Positions 11,059 through 24,376 of a DNA stretch of 64,000 bases are shown here, piece by piece. Both the position numbers and the translations under genes were made by a program. The DNA comes from Hydractinia symbiolongicarpus. Taxonomy: Eukaryota > Cnidaria > Hydrozoa > Anthoathecata > Hydractiniidae. Where the stretch lies: positions 17,769,501-17,833,500 of the forward strand of contig NC_079881.1 of the NCBI RefSeq assembly GCF_029227915.1, in the 5' to 3' direction. Each line of letters starts with the position of its first letter. The first letter of the stretch is position 1. Below the pieces are notes generated by a model. That model did not search any database, was not told where the DNA came from, and was given only the letters and a program-made list of their open reading frames with translations.

Positions 11059-13008
11059 TTAAGGGAAACTGTAAAAAATATAATCGACTTTGCCAGTGAC
11101 AATAATAGACTCAGGTAAAAATTCGTAATGACATTTTGTTAAACGAACATGTTTATAGAACTGTTTACAATTTTCATACCAAATATACCAAAAAAATAGA
11201 TCAAGACAATTTGTACCTAATGTCCAAATAGGTATTTTAGACATTGCTTGAACGCCAGACTCAAACTTTGCTGATCTGAAATGTTAAATCAAATACTTGG
11301 TTGCTTCGAAGTAAACAATTGAATAATTCCGGCTCAGAAATATCAATGATATTAATAGCAAAACCATGCACGTCAAAATAATATTCTAAAAACTTCTCGC
11401 GATATTGCAACGCCAACATATCTGTACTTGCATTCCATGGATAAACAATGTGTGTATCCTTTCTAAAAAATTGCATCATACTGGCATCATGACAGCCTTT
11501 GAAAAGTTCCATTAATTTTTCCTTTTGCTTTGCGTGAACTTCGGACCGATTTTCATACTCAAGAATAAACGTGCCGTACACAATCTGTGACCAATTCATA
11601 AAATGCATAGAATGGATTGTTTCTTCATTAGAACAAGCCTCTGCCAGTGTAAAGAAAGTTTCCTTCTTCATATAGTCAGCAACGTTGTTCCAGTCAATAT
11701 GATCTGGTTGCAGCGAGCAAATTTTTTGAATTGCTTTTTGGTTGTTTAACTCTACTGTCATAACATTCAAACTACATTCCACTTTACCTTCTGCAATGAG
11801 TTGGATAAACGATGTCAGTTTGGTTTTGTAGTATCTTTTGATACTTTCAAGAAAGCTGCCAGCGTGTTCCAAAGAGTTGCTCATACTGAAAGTAGCTAAA
11901 AAATGCTCTGCGGACAGTTGGTAGTGTTCAAATGGAGGCGTTCTGGTAAACATCGTGACGTTACCAAGACATTGTGACTGCAATTCACCAAATATTTGAC
12001 CTGTCAACTGATAACGGCAAAATTCCACACGATCTTTTTTATACTGCAGATTACCTGCAGCTAAGAACCAATCGTTCTGTACATATCCCTCAAACCATCT
12101 TCTTTTTGCATCCGCCAATGACAACTTCGTCTTCATCCAGAGTTGTATCAACTCTTTCAAGCGTGTCTCTTGGGTCGATTTCTTCACGTTACAGCATGCA
12201 GCTTTAAATTCCTCCAACGTTCTTTCGCTCCAGCCAGTTGAGAACCAAACTTCTAAAATTGAATCCAGACTCGCTGGCGTTTTTATCATCTCGTAAATCA
12301 CAAGTGAACGTGCCACACAAATTTCTGATTGGTCAAATCCATGGAATATCAATTTGCCACCATTTCCTATCACATTCCCCATCATAATTTGAAGGAGATC
12401 CACATAGCCAATGAAAACATATGTCTTTCCAAACTTAAAAGATGTTTCCTTGATAGGTGCATTTCGAAATATTTGATAGCGTTGTTTAGGGTAATTTCTC
12501 TGGGCACGACTTTTATATATATCGCCGGCTTTGGGTCACTTTGTAGGAATTTCATTAACTGAGACGAATGGTCACCATACCTTTTTATAAACATACCGAC
12601 GTTCCATGGCACATTATCCAAAACAAGCTCTTGCAAAGGATACAGCTTTTGGTCATTAAATGCGTCTTTTAATATGCCAACATGTTCTTTTTCCTGTGGA
12701 TAATTTTGTTGATATTCCTCCTGGAAGTTTGGGATATCAAGATGTACACGTTTTCTAACGCATGAAGGCATGTATTCCAACAATTCTACTATTCCTTTTT
12801 CAAGTCGAGTGGCTTGACTTGGGTTGTTAAGTTCATGCAATATTTTTTCTGCACTTGTATTAACTTTATTTTCACCCATTTTGCTACATTTTATTTTATG
12901 TTGTTTCCAGTCAGTAACCTGGCATTCCTTACCACAATACAATCGCTCTTTACAGCGACCGCAGTGATATTTTGCTTCTTTTGATTTGCATCTGAGACAT
13001 GTAGACAT
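11059..13008 (-). pseudogene. Long MYND-finger protein gene, frameshifted
   Basis: ATG at 13006-13008, preceded by a splice-acceptor-like ttttttag. Residues 4-41 form a canonical MYND finger (CLRCKSKEAKYHCGRCKERL, then YCGKEC...W..H...C). A 208-residue frame ends at 12382. The second frame (12403 to 11261, 380 residues) continues the protein without a gap in sense: around 12440-12465 the matching frame reads TSFKFGKTYVFIGYVDLL. One 1-base shift therefore explains the break. A third piece (11244-11059, WYENCKQFYKHV) may be the C-terminus after another shift. The family is uncharacterised to me; the finger suggests a protein-interaction role. A related truncated copy lies at 6018-6300. Both shifts could also be assembly errors. 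Confidence 0.7.
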
Positions 13009-13619
13009 TTTCGATCCTGCTGATCTAAAAAAAGATTGAAATTTAAAGTTTATCTAAAGCTGATGGCTAAATTGTTGTTATAAATTTCCGCCAAAGTTTT
13101 TATAATAGCAAATCCTTCATTCTTTTATGGGTTTTATTTGCTTTTGAATCCTTAAAAATTTAAGTAGTGGTAAGCCGCCAGAATTTATTCAAATAAAGTA
13201 TTTAAAGGAGAGGTCATTTTAAATTACAAATCAAGTAAGTAACTGTACACATCCGCTAAGTGGAACACGCAAGAAATCGGAAAATATGCTCGAACAAACC
13301 AATGTTAGAATTAAGCAGCATTAAATAGACGAGTTTAATAATAGCCAGGTGGAAAGAAATTTATTCAAAAGAGCAGATGTTTAAATTGAAGGCACGCGAA
13401 AAGTAGCGGAGGTTTACTGTGAGTAGCTACAGCCCCGACATAATAAAACAGAAACGCGGGCCAAATTCGAGAAATACTAACCGCAAGCAGCAAAAAAAAC
13501 AACGCGAACTCTGAACTTGTCAATGTTTATTGCAGACTTAATGAGGAATTCCACTCAACAGGCACAACGTATCGAAGAGGGAAAATTAATACTTTAAATA
13601 AATTGACTAATATTTTATA

Positions 13620-14860
13620 CTAGCCGGGAAACCCGGCGTCGAAACGCCGGGGTAAGCCACCAGTCAAGGTGTGACCATGAACGCCCTGAGGAGTGCTTGA
13701 TAAGAGTCTTAAACTGTTCCACACGGTCAGGTGGGTGCTTTAGCACAGGTATGCAGTATGCCGTAAATTAAGTAAAGCGCATACATCATTATAGTGTTGC
13801 AACTGTCACATATTTTTTCAAAAAGTAACTTTCCCACAAAAAAAGCTCAAATAAAAACGGAGTTTACACACCGTTGTTACTCCGTCATAGCAAAAACAAT
13901 TAGTCAATATTATTTTATTTTGCGGAATAAGTTTCAGTAAACGTTAAAAAATTAATCGTGACATCGGGCTAAGCGTTGAAGAGGCGTGTAGGGACAATAC
14001 CCTTGTGAAAAAACTTTCTTGCAGACTCTGTTTAAATAAAAACACAAGAGACAGTCCATTACCAACACGGGGTTGAGCGGTTAGTTCAGGTAAACAGTGT
14101 TGCACACCCGTACAGACGTGATTCTCGAGAAAGTTTAAAAGTAATTGTCACCCCTTAGTACAGGTAAATCACATCGCACATGCTCTAGGCGTAACAGCTT
14201 TTCCAAAAAAACAGTCCATTGTTAACACTGACCTTAGCACTTGGTACAGGTAAAATGTGTCGCACATGCCTATAAGCTTAATAGCCTTTTCCAAAATACT
14301 TCAGTTTAAATAAAAACACAGGAAACAGAACGTCGTTTAACAACACGGGATAGGCACATAGCACAGGTACTCTGTGTCTCATTAATAAACTTTTGACTAA
14401 ACTTTTGCTAAATTTTATATTACAGTAAAGTGGTAGCTAACTACTTAATTGCATTTAGTATAAAAAAGATTACTTAAAAATTCTGTTGCAGCCAACTGTA
14501 TTTGGTTACTTTTATATTTTAGCTAGAGGTAGCTAACCCCAGTTCACAACCAAGTAAAAATTAAATTGGCAAAGTTAACACAATAATCAGAAGTGTTAGC
14601 TAACATCTACGTTGGTAGCCAGAATCTTAAAATTGGTTTTGTTTAAGATTAAAATATGGCTAGAGAACGTGACAGTAAGAGGCAAATAAAACTAATACAA
14701 ATCTTAGGTGGCTGAATAGGTAGCTTAGCTAGTAGCTAGCTAGCTAACTATAAAGTATAGGTGAATAAACATGTAAACAAATAAAAAAAATACCCGAAAG
14801 TAAAAGAAACTCCAATCTTGTTACAATACAAATAGAAGTATAAGAAAGAAAAATTAACAA
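13620..14860 (-). mobile_element. Helitron copy in inverted orientation, 5' end lost
   Basis: Reading the minus strand, the end shows hairpin CCCGGCG - tttcga - CGCCGGG, then tttcccggCTAG followed by T, the same terminus as the copy ending at 9296. It matches that family over about 1.2 kb, including the four internal subrepeats. The 5' TC end is not present beyond about 14860. With the copies at 7663-10524 it forms long inverted arms around the MYND gene. Confidence 0.75.
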
Positions 14861-16620
14861 AATCAAAGTTTGTTTGTTCTTATTTATCTTCCATTTTTGT
14901 GTTCTGGAACCAAGGTTGCTACTATCGCATTCGAATATTAAATGTAACAAGAAAACAAACAGTTGCTGTCGAGCATAAATAGTTGGTATTAGTTAGAAAT
15001 ATATTTATAAAGAAAAAAAACGTACGATGATATAGCGTCAGAAAGAGAACTGATTGGAAATGTACCAGACAATAGCATACATTTTCAATCCGTTCTCTAT
15101 CGGGCAAAGCGAAATTTTCTTATCGGAGTAAAAAACTGATTGAGCTTTTATCCAGAGACGCTAGCTAGCTGAGAAAGCCAAAGAAAGCAGGTGTGTTGTT
15201 TAGATTAACTGGTAAAGAGATAAATTTAGGTTGGAACGATTTTTTAGCCGTTTTAATTTTCAAAACTCAGCTTTTCCTTGAATATTTAGTTCCTTATTGT
15301 GTCTTTTCTTTACGCACATTGTATAAGAATATATTCTAAATATGGTCAGAATTTATAAATATTCTTAGAAAATGTCCAAGCTCGATGGTTTGTTCCAAAT
15401 ATAAAAATTTATTTGATGCACAAAATCTGATTATAAAAGTTTACTTTCTTACTGCTTAGTAAACCAAATTTTCCGTTGTTACTGTTTTTAACACTACAAG
15501 GTGGGGTGATAATTTAAACTTAACAAAGTTTAAACAAACTTAAGTTAATGTTTGCACGATCCTTTCAAGTATTCAGTATTCGAATCTTAAAATTGAAAAC
15601 GTTGCATTGTTATTACGCGCGTTTGCATTTGCGCTATTTTTTTAATAGGGTAAAAAGACAATGATCTGACCTGTTATGGTCTAACATGTGACTATATTAC
15701 CTTGCTAAGTTTAACCGTATCTCAGTGCCGTATAAAAATATCCGAAAGATTTTCTGCGCAATCGCATGAAATCGTTGCAACGTTTCAAACTTGCTTTTTA
15801 CATCCTGGAATGTGTGCTTATACCCGCTAAATTTCGCAAGAGTTTCGCGAAATGCTTTTAGCTTATCATAGTAGAGTAATAAAAATCTGATGTATGCAAA
15901 AGGTCTGGTGACACCATCAAAAACACTTCGTGGAAAGCACAGAGATTAGGTGTCTTACAATTTATGTGTTACAAAATTTGAGGTTTAAAATTTTTGGATA
16001 AAAGATAGAAGTAATTGAAGTTTGTAATTCAAAATTTTGTGATCAACTTTTGTTAGGGGGGGGGGGGGGATATGCAGTGTTACCAAAAAACTATTTTTTC
16101 GTACGATTAGGTTAGATATTTTGTATAAACGTTTATGGGAGAGATTGAGATGAGACCGAAATGAGCGGTTTTTCTTGCCATTTTACATATAAACAAAATA
16201 ATTGATTTTTGTTAATTTTGGACTTTGATTTGATTTGTGTTAAAATATTGGTAAGAAAACAGCGCAAAATATACCGGAATAATTTAATGTTCTTATATTT
16301 TTTTTCTGTGTCGTTAACTGTTGATTTCTTACATTTTACTGTACGCAATATATTAATTAGCTGATTTTGGTATGTGTTGCAAACTGTATATTCATGAAAA
16401 AATTTCGAAAAATTTAGAAATTTTGCAAGGACTACCGCCTTAACGAAATATGTTGGGGTGTTTGATTGCCTGTAGCATACTTTTTTCCTGATGTACTTTT
16501 GCAATTTACCTTTTTACTATGTACATAATTAAATAAAACAGATTGTAAAATTCGCACTGCCGTGTGTTTACCTTTTGATGTATGTGTGAGAAATAAAGTA
16601 AATTCTTCCACGGGCATACA
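14861..16620. other. No gene seen; contains a G14 run
   Basis: AT-rich with no convincing coding sequence; the open frames here are unconserved-looking and compositionally biased. An uninterrupted run of 14 G lies at 16056-16069. Confidence 0.5.
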
Positions 16621-16626
16621 TCTAGT

Positions 16627-17275
16627 AATAATATTGTTTTACCTAGAGTAAGCGAAATTGATATTCAACAAGAATGGGCATGCAGTATCACCATATATAC
16701 GCTACATCGCAAATATTTAATGTGTTGATCAAATCAAAACAAAATTCTTAAAATGTAAGAACAAAACAAGAAATGTAGGCTGAACAGGTAAACAACATAA
16801 GAACGCGTATGACTAACCTTCAAAGTACGTGACCTCTTTAAAAAGAACTTTTTTGTGTGCAAAAAACAATAAGCTTTCCGAAACTTTTATGTTAATGGAA
16901 ATTGACCTTTAAATTGTTCACTTTTCGCCAATAACGTAAGGCTTAACGTATTTCTATAACAATTGTTGAAAAAGTCGACTAATGTTTTAATTATAATCTT
17001 AAAAATTAATGTACACAACCTATTACATTACAACAATAATATTGTTTTAGCAAATTTGATATTCAACAAGAATAGGCATGCAATATCAACAGACATACGC
17101 TACATCGAAAATATTTAATGTGTTGTACAATCAATACAAAATTCTTAAATTGTAAGAACAAATTAAGAACTGAAATACAATTAAAATATAGGATCACGTA
17201 AGACTATCTCTTAGAGTACGTACCCGCTTTAAGAAGATCTATTTTCTGGTTAGAAAAAAATTTACTCTTCGAAAC
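16627..17275. repeat. Direct duplication, about 400-bp spacing
   Basis: Two diverged copies of a 240-260 bp segment lie in the same orientation, about 16627-16890 and 17030-17275. They share gatattcaacaagaat-ggcatgca, acgctacatcg-aaatatttaatgtgttg and acaaaattcttaaa-tgtaagaacaaa. Confidence 0.75.
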
Positions 17276-17505
17276 TTAGTCACATTTGGATACTATGGAG
17301 GAGAATTAGATGGTTCATGTTGGCACACTTGGATAGCCTAGACTATCCTGTTTAGTCGCCCCTTGAGTTATGGTGGTCCAAATGTGATCCGATTTCCCCC
17401 GGCTTTTCCTCGAAGATATCAGTGACTAAGGCTTTCTTATTATTTTATACAAGAGTTTATTAAGTAGTACCTTTTATATAAGAAGTTGTATGTAAAGAAG
17501 CTAAA

Positions 17506-17715
17506 TCAAACTTTAACTTGCTTAATTTCGATGTGTGTTTTCTCTTTCAAACTTTTTCCTTGCTCTTTTACATCGACACAATTTGTCTTGTGTCCAGCTC
17601 TCCAATTTTTCTTTTGACACTCACGGCTGCAGTAACATGCTAACTTGCATCGTGCACAACGTTTGAAGCCCTCTCTGATTTGACAATTTATACATAACTG
17701 CATATTGGTAGCCAT
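17506..17715 (-). CDS. Small MYND zinc-finger protein, 69 aa
   Basis: ATG at 17713-17715, stop at 17506. Residues 8-47 carry the full MYND ligand set (C-x2-C-x9-C-x2-C...YC-x3-C...H-x3-C). It is a close paralogue of the protein at 6594-6791: both share MATN, GFKRCARCK and TNCVDV/MNCVDV. The bases around the start (gccattttat-tggaaaaagaaagttt) are conserved between the copies, supporting this start. A Helitron-family fragment lies upstream, as at the other MYND loci. Function unknown beyond the finger; it could be a stand-alone adaptor peptide or a first exon. Confidence 0.7.
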   Translation of the reverse strand: MATNMQLCINCQIREGFKRCARCKLACYCSRECQKKNWRAGHKTNCVDVKEQGKSLKEKTHIEIKQVKV

Positions 17716-18084
17716 TTTATTTGGAAAAAGAAAGTTTAATTAAAATCTCAACATTTTTTTTTATTGCCACTGACATTGGATAAACAAGATTATCAGTGAA
17801 AAGATTCTCGATATTTTAACTGTATATTTACTTTGTTTTTTTTTCATCAATTCTGAGAATTTTTGCTCCTAAATAAACAACGTTATCTAAAGGTAGGCGA
17901 GACAATAAAAAAACTACAAGCAAGAAAAATACATTTTCGTATTTTAAGATAGGTACAACGTAACAAACACAAATCAATATAGAAAATGTTGCGGAGAGGT
18001 TGCCAAGGCAAAGGCATTAAGCACGGCAAGGAAAGGGCACTGCAATTTTATATTTTATGGGAAAAGTTTCTGTGAGAGATCAAA

Positions 18085-18180
18085 AATTAATCGTGACATC
18101 TGATAGGCGTAACACATTTTCCAAAAAACCTTTATTGCAACTTCGCTTTAAAAAAACACAGCGGAAACAGCCCGTTGTTA
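18085..18180 (-). repeat. Helitron-family fragment
   Basis: Short stretch with aaaaattaatcgtgacatc, ataggcgtaaca, ttttccaaaaaa and acagcggaaacagcccgttgtta, all shared with the Helitron copy at 13620-14860 and in the same orientation. No terminus is preserved. Confidence 0.6.
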
Positions 18181-19272
18181 CCCTGGCTAGCTAAAAATCA
18201 GAAACCAGTTACGTTTATTTTGCAAACAAGTTTTCATGACAGTAGGATAAATAGTTCTTATTATATGTTCTTACAAATAGTTCCAAACTGAACAAAAACG
18301 TCATTAGAGCCGCATTGGTGTAAAGATCAGGTCAAGTTACAGAAACAGAAATTATTGGGACATTATTTGTATACATATTGTGAAATTAGTAAGAAATAAT
18401 GAATACATTTGGAGATTTTTAATACATTTTGACAATTGAACGAGAACCACTATTCAGAATTTAAAAAGCCTCAGTGATAACAAATGTCGATGTTGTAAAA
18501 ATTTCCTAATTTATATATATATTTGAAATAAGTTTCGCTTCTGTAACTTGAGCCGTGCTGATGTATGCTCAGCAGCAGGGTTAAAAAGGTTTATTGCCTG
18601 ACGTTTGTACAATATATAGCTAGCTACAATCGTCCACGAAAATATGGCTCTCTATTCCCCTTTAATGTTAAAAAATGCCCTTTTGTTGCTATGCAACGTA
18701 AACAATTACACGTGATATACCTGTATATAAACATTGATCACGAGTGAGAACAGAACATATCTGCAAAATATCTAGCTGGCTATGTTCTTTTGCTGACTTT
18801 GCTAAACTTATTGGTTCTTCGTTTTTGGTAATAAAATTGCCAGAGACAACACATTTTGTGGACGATTGTAGCTAGAACAAGTTATATGATGGGAGATTCC
18901 GACAGAGTAGAATGAACTCACTCACTGTGTAGTATATGTAAAGCTAGCTAGCTATAGCTAGAAAATCTGTCTCAAAGAATTCTTCTGTGCTAGCTATTTT
19001 GCTGATTTTATGCCAGCAAAAATAGCTAATTTTATGCTAGCAACATTGATAGTTTTATGCCAGCTATATGGCACTGTTCGTTCTTTTTTATGCTAGCTAG
19101 CTAGCCTAAATCTTCTTAAATAATCGTTAGAGCTAGCTATATGCTATCTAAGTTCTAATATTATTCCAGCTAAGTCGGCAGTCTTATGCTAGCTAGCTTT
19201 AGGTGCGAGTGAGCCTAGGAAGGGGTTCATTACATGTGAAAAAATAGTTATATACTTATAAGGTAAACATAC
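18181..19272. other. No gene seen; AGCT/TAGC-rich tract
   Basis: At 18940-19200 the words tagctagctagc and ttttatgc(c/t)agc recur many times, making a degenerate tandem region. The word agctagctagct also appears at 9640, 14735, 21795, 55980 and 59905. No coding sequence identified. Confidence 0.5.
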
Positions 19273-19363
19273 CCTTTCTCCTTTCTTGAAAATAACCTTC
19301 TGAAACAGTATGATTTCCCACTAAGCCATCTTTAAAAACAACAGAAGCACTCCATCGCGGCAT
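19273..19363 (-). other. Possible first exon of an unrecognised gene
   Basis: ATG at 19361-19363 opens a 30-codon frame (MPRWSASVVFKDGLVGNHTV) that ends at a good donor, GTATGT (19267-19272). I could not find the following exon. It may equally be chance. Confidence 0.25.
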
Positions 19364-19599
19364 TTTAAAAAAAACATCTTGTCTCGCTTCTCGCTTGATT
19401 ATGCATTTATGCAGGAGAATGACCAGATTAAACAACTGGGCAACCCAGTCAAAAAAAAAAAATTTACAACGAAAATTGAAAATTTTGATGTATAGGAGCG
19501 AAAATCCTATACACTCTCCTCCGTCCCTTATATTTGGCTTATTTAATAAGGAAATGGGCCACGCTGCGCTCCGTGCGCTGGCGCGCACTCTGCTTTTTT

Positions 19600-22160
19600 C
19601 CGCAAAAAGGCTATTTTTAGGCTAAGAAAATGCAAAGAAAATGACAAAGATAACTGTCAACAAGCTGTTGAACGCACAAAATTTAGAAAAAAACTTAACT
19701 TTTGTTGTGCACCTTTATTAAGACATTTTCATAAAGATATGTCTTTCTACCCACAACCTTCAAATGCTTTTGTAAGCCCACACGCGCATTGATAAGATAT
19801 TATTATTTTATCTTTCGTAGCCGACTCCGTCTTTGTTTTTGTAAGGTTGCTAGTAGTATATGTACGTCGCAGTTTACTTTATTCGAGTGTCCAATACATC
19901 AGGGTGGCGAGCAACAGAAAGATATTAGGAAAACAGATCATTCTACATTTGATCCTGGAAAAAAGACCTGTAAAAAGTCTATTATGTCTATGATTGTCAA
20001 TTATTTCGAAAAACTAAATATGAAAAAAAAGAAAATGATATGTGATCATAAGCGCATTCGTTGGGATGCCAATACAGCTATAAGTAAGGCGCGCACTATG
20101 CTAAAGAATATTTGATGTTATTGATCAAAGTATATCATTAACATATCAATTAATTCATGCATGTAAATGTTGGATCATTCTATGGAGGAAGAAGACAATA
20201 CCCAACATAGAAAAAGCACAGGGGTATTTGGTTGGACGTATTCGGAAAGTCCGCCTACTCACGCATGAATGCACTTCAGGAGGAAAAAAAATAAGCAATG
20301 TGTTATACACAATGTTTTTGTTGGATTGAACCGAAAGGTTTGTTGATTTAGTTTGAATTGGATTTACTTTTCCATCTCGCGATTTCACTTTTAAACTTCA
20401 TGAAAGATTTGCAAATACTTGTATTTATGCTAGCAATATCCTAATTATTTTTGTAAAAGTTTATGAATGCTATAACACTTTGAATTGTAACATCACTAGA
20501 GTAATGGTATGCTGGATAAATTTACAGTTTCTAATCTGACCGGAAAGGAAAAATGGACAGCGAACAACTCTGCTTAATATTCAAGAGTTATTCACTATAT
20601 ACACATCTTGAATGAGGTAGAAAAGACCTTTAGTATTAAATGTATGTCAATTGTCGAAACTACGTGAATGAGAAGGGTGCGCAATCAACTCATTGTTTCT
20701 TTTTCAGGTTATAGAAGGTATGGCGGACGTCACAAATATGTGTCGTGTTACAGTCATTTGGGACATGAAATAGAATTGATCAGTCGGTTGACAAGTAAAA
20801 AACTGAAAATTCATCAAACAAATATGGAAAAACTCTCAAATCCATGGTCGTCAGAAAGGTCCAGCGCCATCACAGAACAGTTTTCTTGCCTCGAAAAAGT
20901 CGTTTTGGATGCTTCGCTATCCCAAACGCCAGGGGTGGAAATAACAACTGGTCGTTGGTCATGATCGAACATATGTGGTTTGTAAAAATGTTAGTTACTG
21001 CATAATTGCCTCCTTAACGCCTAAATTTACTCACCTAATGTTCATGATGGACTAAAATTTTTTTTTTAATTATCTCCTTAACATGAAACAAAAATGGCCC
21101 CGGCTCCCAAGATATCGGTCTGGATGAACTTTTACAACGAATCTTTTTAAAAAGACAATTTACAAGACTTTATCTTACAACATAAATTGCAAATTTCTGG
21201 GCTTTTCTACGTTTGAAGCATTGTAATAGAAGGGTACATGCTTTTTCATTGTTCAAAAATCGGGCAGGTGGTTACGGATGAAAGCGGTGTTTCGAATTCA
21301 AAAAAATCTGCCTGCAACTTTCGCATTATTCTGTTTACTACTGAAATACAATTAGAACTCATTGTAATGTCCACTTACGATATTCAAATGTTTTTTATAT
21401 ACGGTATAACTGATTAGAGACTTGAATTGCAATCGCTATGTATAATACAATTTGAGGTAGAAAAAAAGAATTATTTTATAGCGAACATGTAACTTTGTAT
21501 TTTATGATATGAAATTTAATTGAAAAAGCATTTATTTCAAATTCATCCTAAGCACATAAGGCAAGCTTTAAAACAGCAACACTAAAAATAATGGCATCAT
21601 CATAAATATGATTGGATAATATCATTACTACTACTTTGTACACAGATATAGTACCGCAAGCTTTGAACAGCCTTGCTAAAGAGTAAAAGCAGTTTTTGTC
21701 GGTTTATAGACGACAAAAATAGCCACCATTTAAAAATCTCTTTGAATATCAAAAAAGGGTAAATACTATTACCCTTACCATATACAATATATACAGCTAG
21801 CTAAGTGATGGATATAGCAAGTGGTGGTAGTGTACGCATAGTTTTTAATTGGTTTAAAGATTTTGGTACTTTCTTTTCCTTCAGTGGTATTGGTACAGCT
21901 GACAAAATAAAAAAAAATTTGATATTGATTTGAAAAGTTTGGACGATACTGCCGCTGTAGACCTTTTTGAACGTTTACATTTTCTGCGGTAAGCCCTTCT
22001 GGCTCTAACGTGGTTGGCGGAAAGATTCGGAAGCTTGCTGACGAAAGGTCTTTCTCAGCCAATTTCTTTCTACAAAAACATTTTTGAGGCCTTAAACTAT
22101 TATCGAGTTAGATGGATAACTTCTGATTGAAATATATTTATACAAAGTCGTAATGATACC
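19600..22160. other. Unassigned region with short open frames
   Basis: Two open frames stand out but are not recognised. One at 19789-20115 (plus) has a basic C-terminal part. One at 20668-20964 (plus) is preceded by an acceptor-like tttctttttcag and reads GYRRYGGRHKYVSCYSHLGH. They may be exons or chance. A pair of inverted similar segments lies at about 21968-22011 and 22172-22217 (acgttaaggccgaaaaggct on the plus strand against its diverged complement). Confidence 0.3.
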
Positions 22161-22218
22161 AGATCAAAAATGACGTTAAGGCCGAAAAGGCTTACCGTGA
22201 AAAACGTAAACATTAAAA

Positions 22219-22485
<267 letters not shown>

Positions 22486-23940
22486 GGAGCGATAAAACTG
22501 ATGACGAACAACATGACAGGTGGGGTATTGCCACTGAATAATCAGACTATCGATATGCTACGGATGAAACATCCCGAAGAAAAAGAGGCTGACGAAGACA
22601 CGATAACGCAAGGACAAAGAAAAGCGGTCGAGTCGATTATATATGACGTAATAGATGAAGCCATGGTTTTAAAAGCTGCACTATTGACGAAAGGTAGTGC
22701 AGGACCCCATGGTATGGACGACGATGGCTAGAGAAAGATCCTCACATCCAAAAGTTATGGTGAAGGTGGAAAAGATCTTCGAACTGCAATTGCAAATGTA
22801 ATCACGAAGACGTGTATTGAAGAAATTGATGATGGTACATTGGAAGCTTTGATAGCGTCAAGACTTGTACCATCAGACAAAAACCCAGGTCTAAGGCCAA
22901 TTGGAGTTGGAGAAGTTTTGAGGCGAATTGCGGGAAAAATTGTTATGAGTGTTGTTAAACAAGATGTTGTTGCTGCATCATCTAAATCTAAATGTGTGGA
23001 CAAAAAGCAGGCAGTAAAACAGGAATCCACGCAATGAAATGATGTTTGAAGATGATAACTCAGATGCAGTTTCACTCGTAGATGCAACGAATGCTTTTAA
23101 CAGCTTGAATAGATGGTATTACTACACAACATTGGAATTATCTGTCCTGAAATATCCACTTCTGTAACAAATTGCTATACACGACCAGCACGACCTTTTG
23201 TCATTGGAGGTGCTGTATTAACAAGAGTTGAATACAAATAGACGTATGCAAAAGTGATGGTGACCAATCTACTGTCAGACATAGCAGTGACGGAACCTCA
23301 AGCTGCATACATGTGCTTTGTAGATGGTTAAAAGAACAAATTTACATACCTTCTAAGAACGATCTTTGGAATAGAAGAGTTCCTGACACCTCCCGATGAA
23401 GTTATTCGACACAAGTTGATCCCTGCGGTAACTGGTGATCACATCGTTAGCGATAACGAAAGGAAACTTTTAGCACTCCCTCCGTGGCTTGGTGGATTGG
23501 GAATTGGTGTCTTTTGTAAAAATGCAACGATGGAGTATGCGAACTCGAGAAACATGACAGCCTCGCTGAGAAATCAAATTATCATCGTGAACAATGAGAG
23601 ACGCTATCAACAAGATCTTAAAGCAATTCGAGCTGAGATGACAGACGTAAAGAAACGAATCAATGAATCTAATATGCGAACGAATTGGTTGACAATACTT
23701 CCACTTATAGAATGGGGGTACGATTTGACAAGGCAACAGTTCTGGGATGCAACCAGGATTAGATACAACTGGCAACTGAAACGATTGCCCTCCAACTGCA
23801 TATGTGGTGTTCGGTTCGATTTAAGCCATCCATTGTCATGTAAAAAGGGTGGACCAATCACACTTCGACACAACGAGATTCGTGACATAACTGCAGACCT
23901 TCTCAAGGTAGTATGTAAAGATGTAAGAGTAGAGCTGAGT
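22486..23940 (+). pseudogene. Decayed copy of the RT/endonuclease retroelement, left part
   Basis: It follows the protein of 370-2919 closely: [16 protein letters not shown] at the start, LVPSDKNPGLRPIGVGEVLR near 22870-22930, then SLVDATNAFNSLNR near 23070 in another frame. There are stops near 22730 and 23035 and several frameshifts. Near 23235 about 150 codons are missing, including RT motifs B and C. A long intact stretch (23416-23940) carries LLALPPWLGGLGI and the zinc-type C-x-C-x7-H-x3-C. The frame is cut at 23940 by the inserted TIR element and resumes at 27445. Confidence 0.9.
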
Positions 23941-24376
23941 CTCATAACAGAACTTTAGGTCCCATTTTCTACAAAAGGTTTGACCCTCTAAATAGGTTGG
24001 TAGTATCACGGACAATAAAAATCACATGGTCAGCTGACCCAATTTGGGGGCGTTTGGGTCCCAGGCCCCTAAAATTACCCTAATTCGAGACTCCTATTTG
24101 GTCCCATAATTCTCAAAGCTTAAAAGTTAGTAACGTGTGTCATTATATGAGAGAATCTGAAAGATGATAAAGCTTACCGAAAAATTGGGTCTTAAGACTG
24201 GGTCAGACCCCCCTCAAAGACCATATTTAGGACCTTAATTTGTCCCCATAAGCTACAAACTCCAAATTTTGCACAAACATTCTCTAACATAGTGTAATGT
24301 CAGTGGTCATAAAGCTGACCAAAAATTTGGGTCTCTTGGCCTAGTCAGACCAAGTCTCGCCCCAAATCCCTATTTT
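23941..24376 (+). repeat. Left terminal inverted repeat
   Basis: 436 bp matching the complement of 27009-27444 with few differences, up to the end of the shared cccaaatccctatttt block. Confidence 0.85.

Noticed and set aside
16133-16617. Two overlapping minus-strand open frames of 61 and 123 codons
   Set aside because: Lys/Asn/Ile-rich composition of AT-rich DNA, no domain, no splice context.
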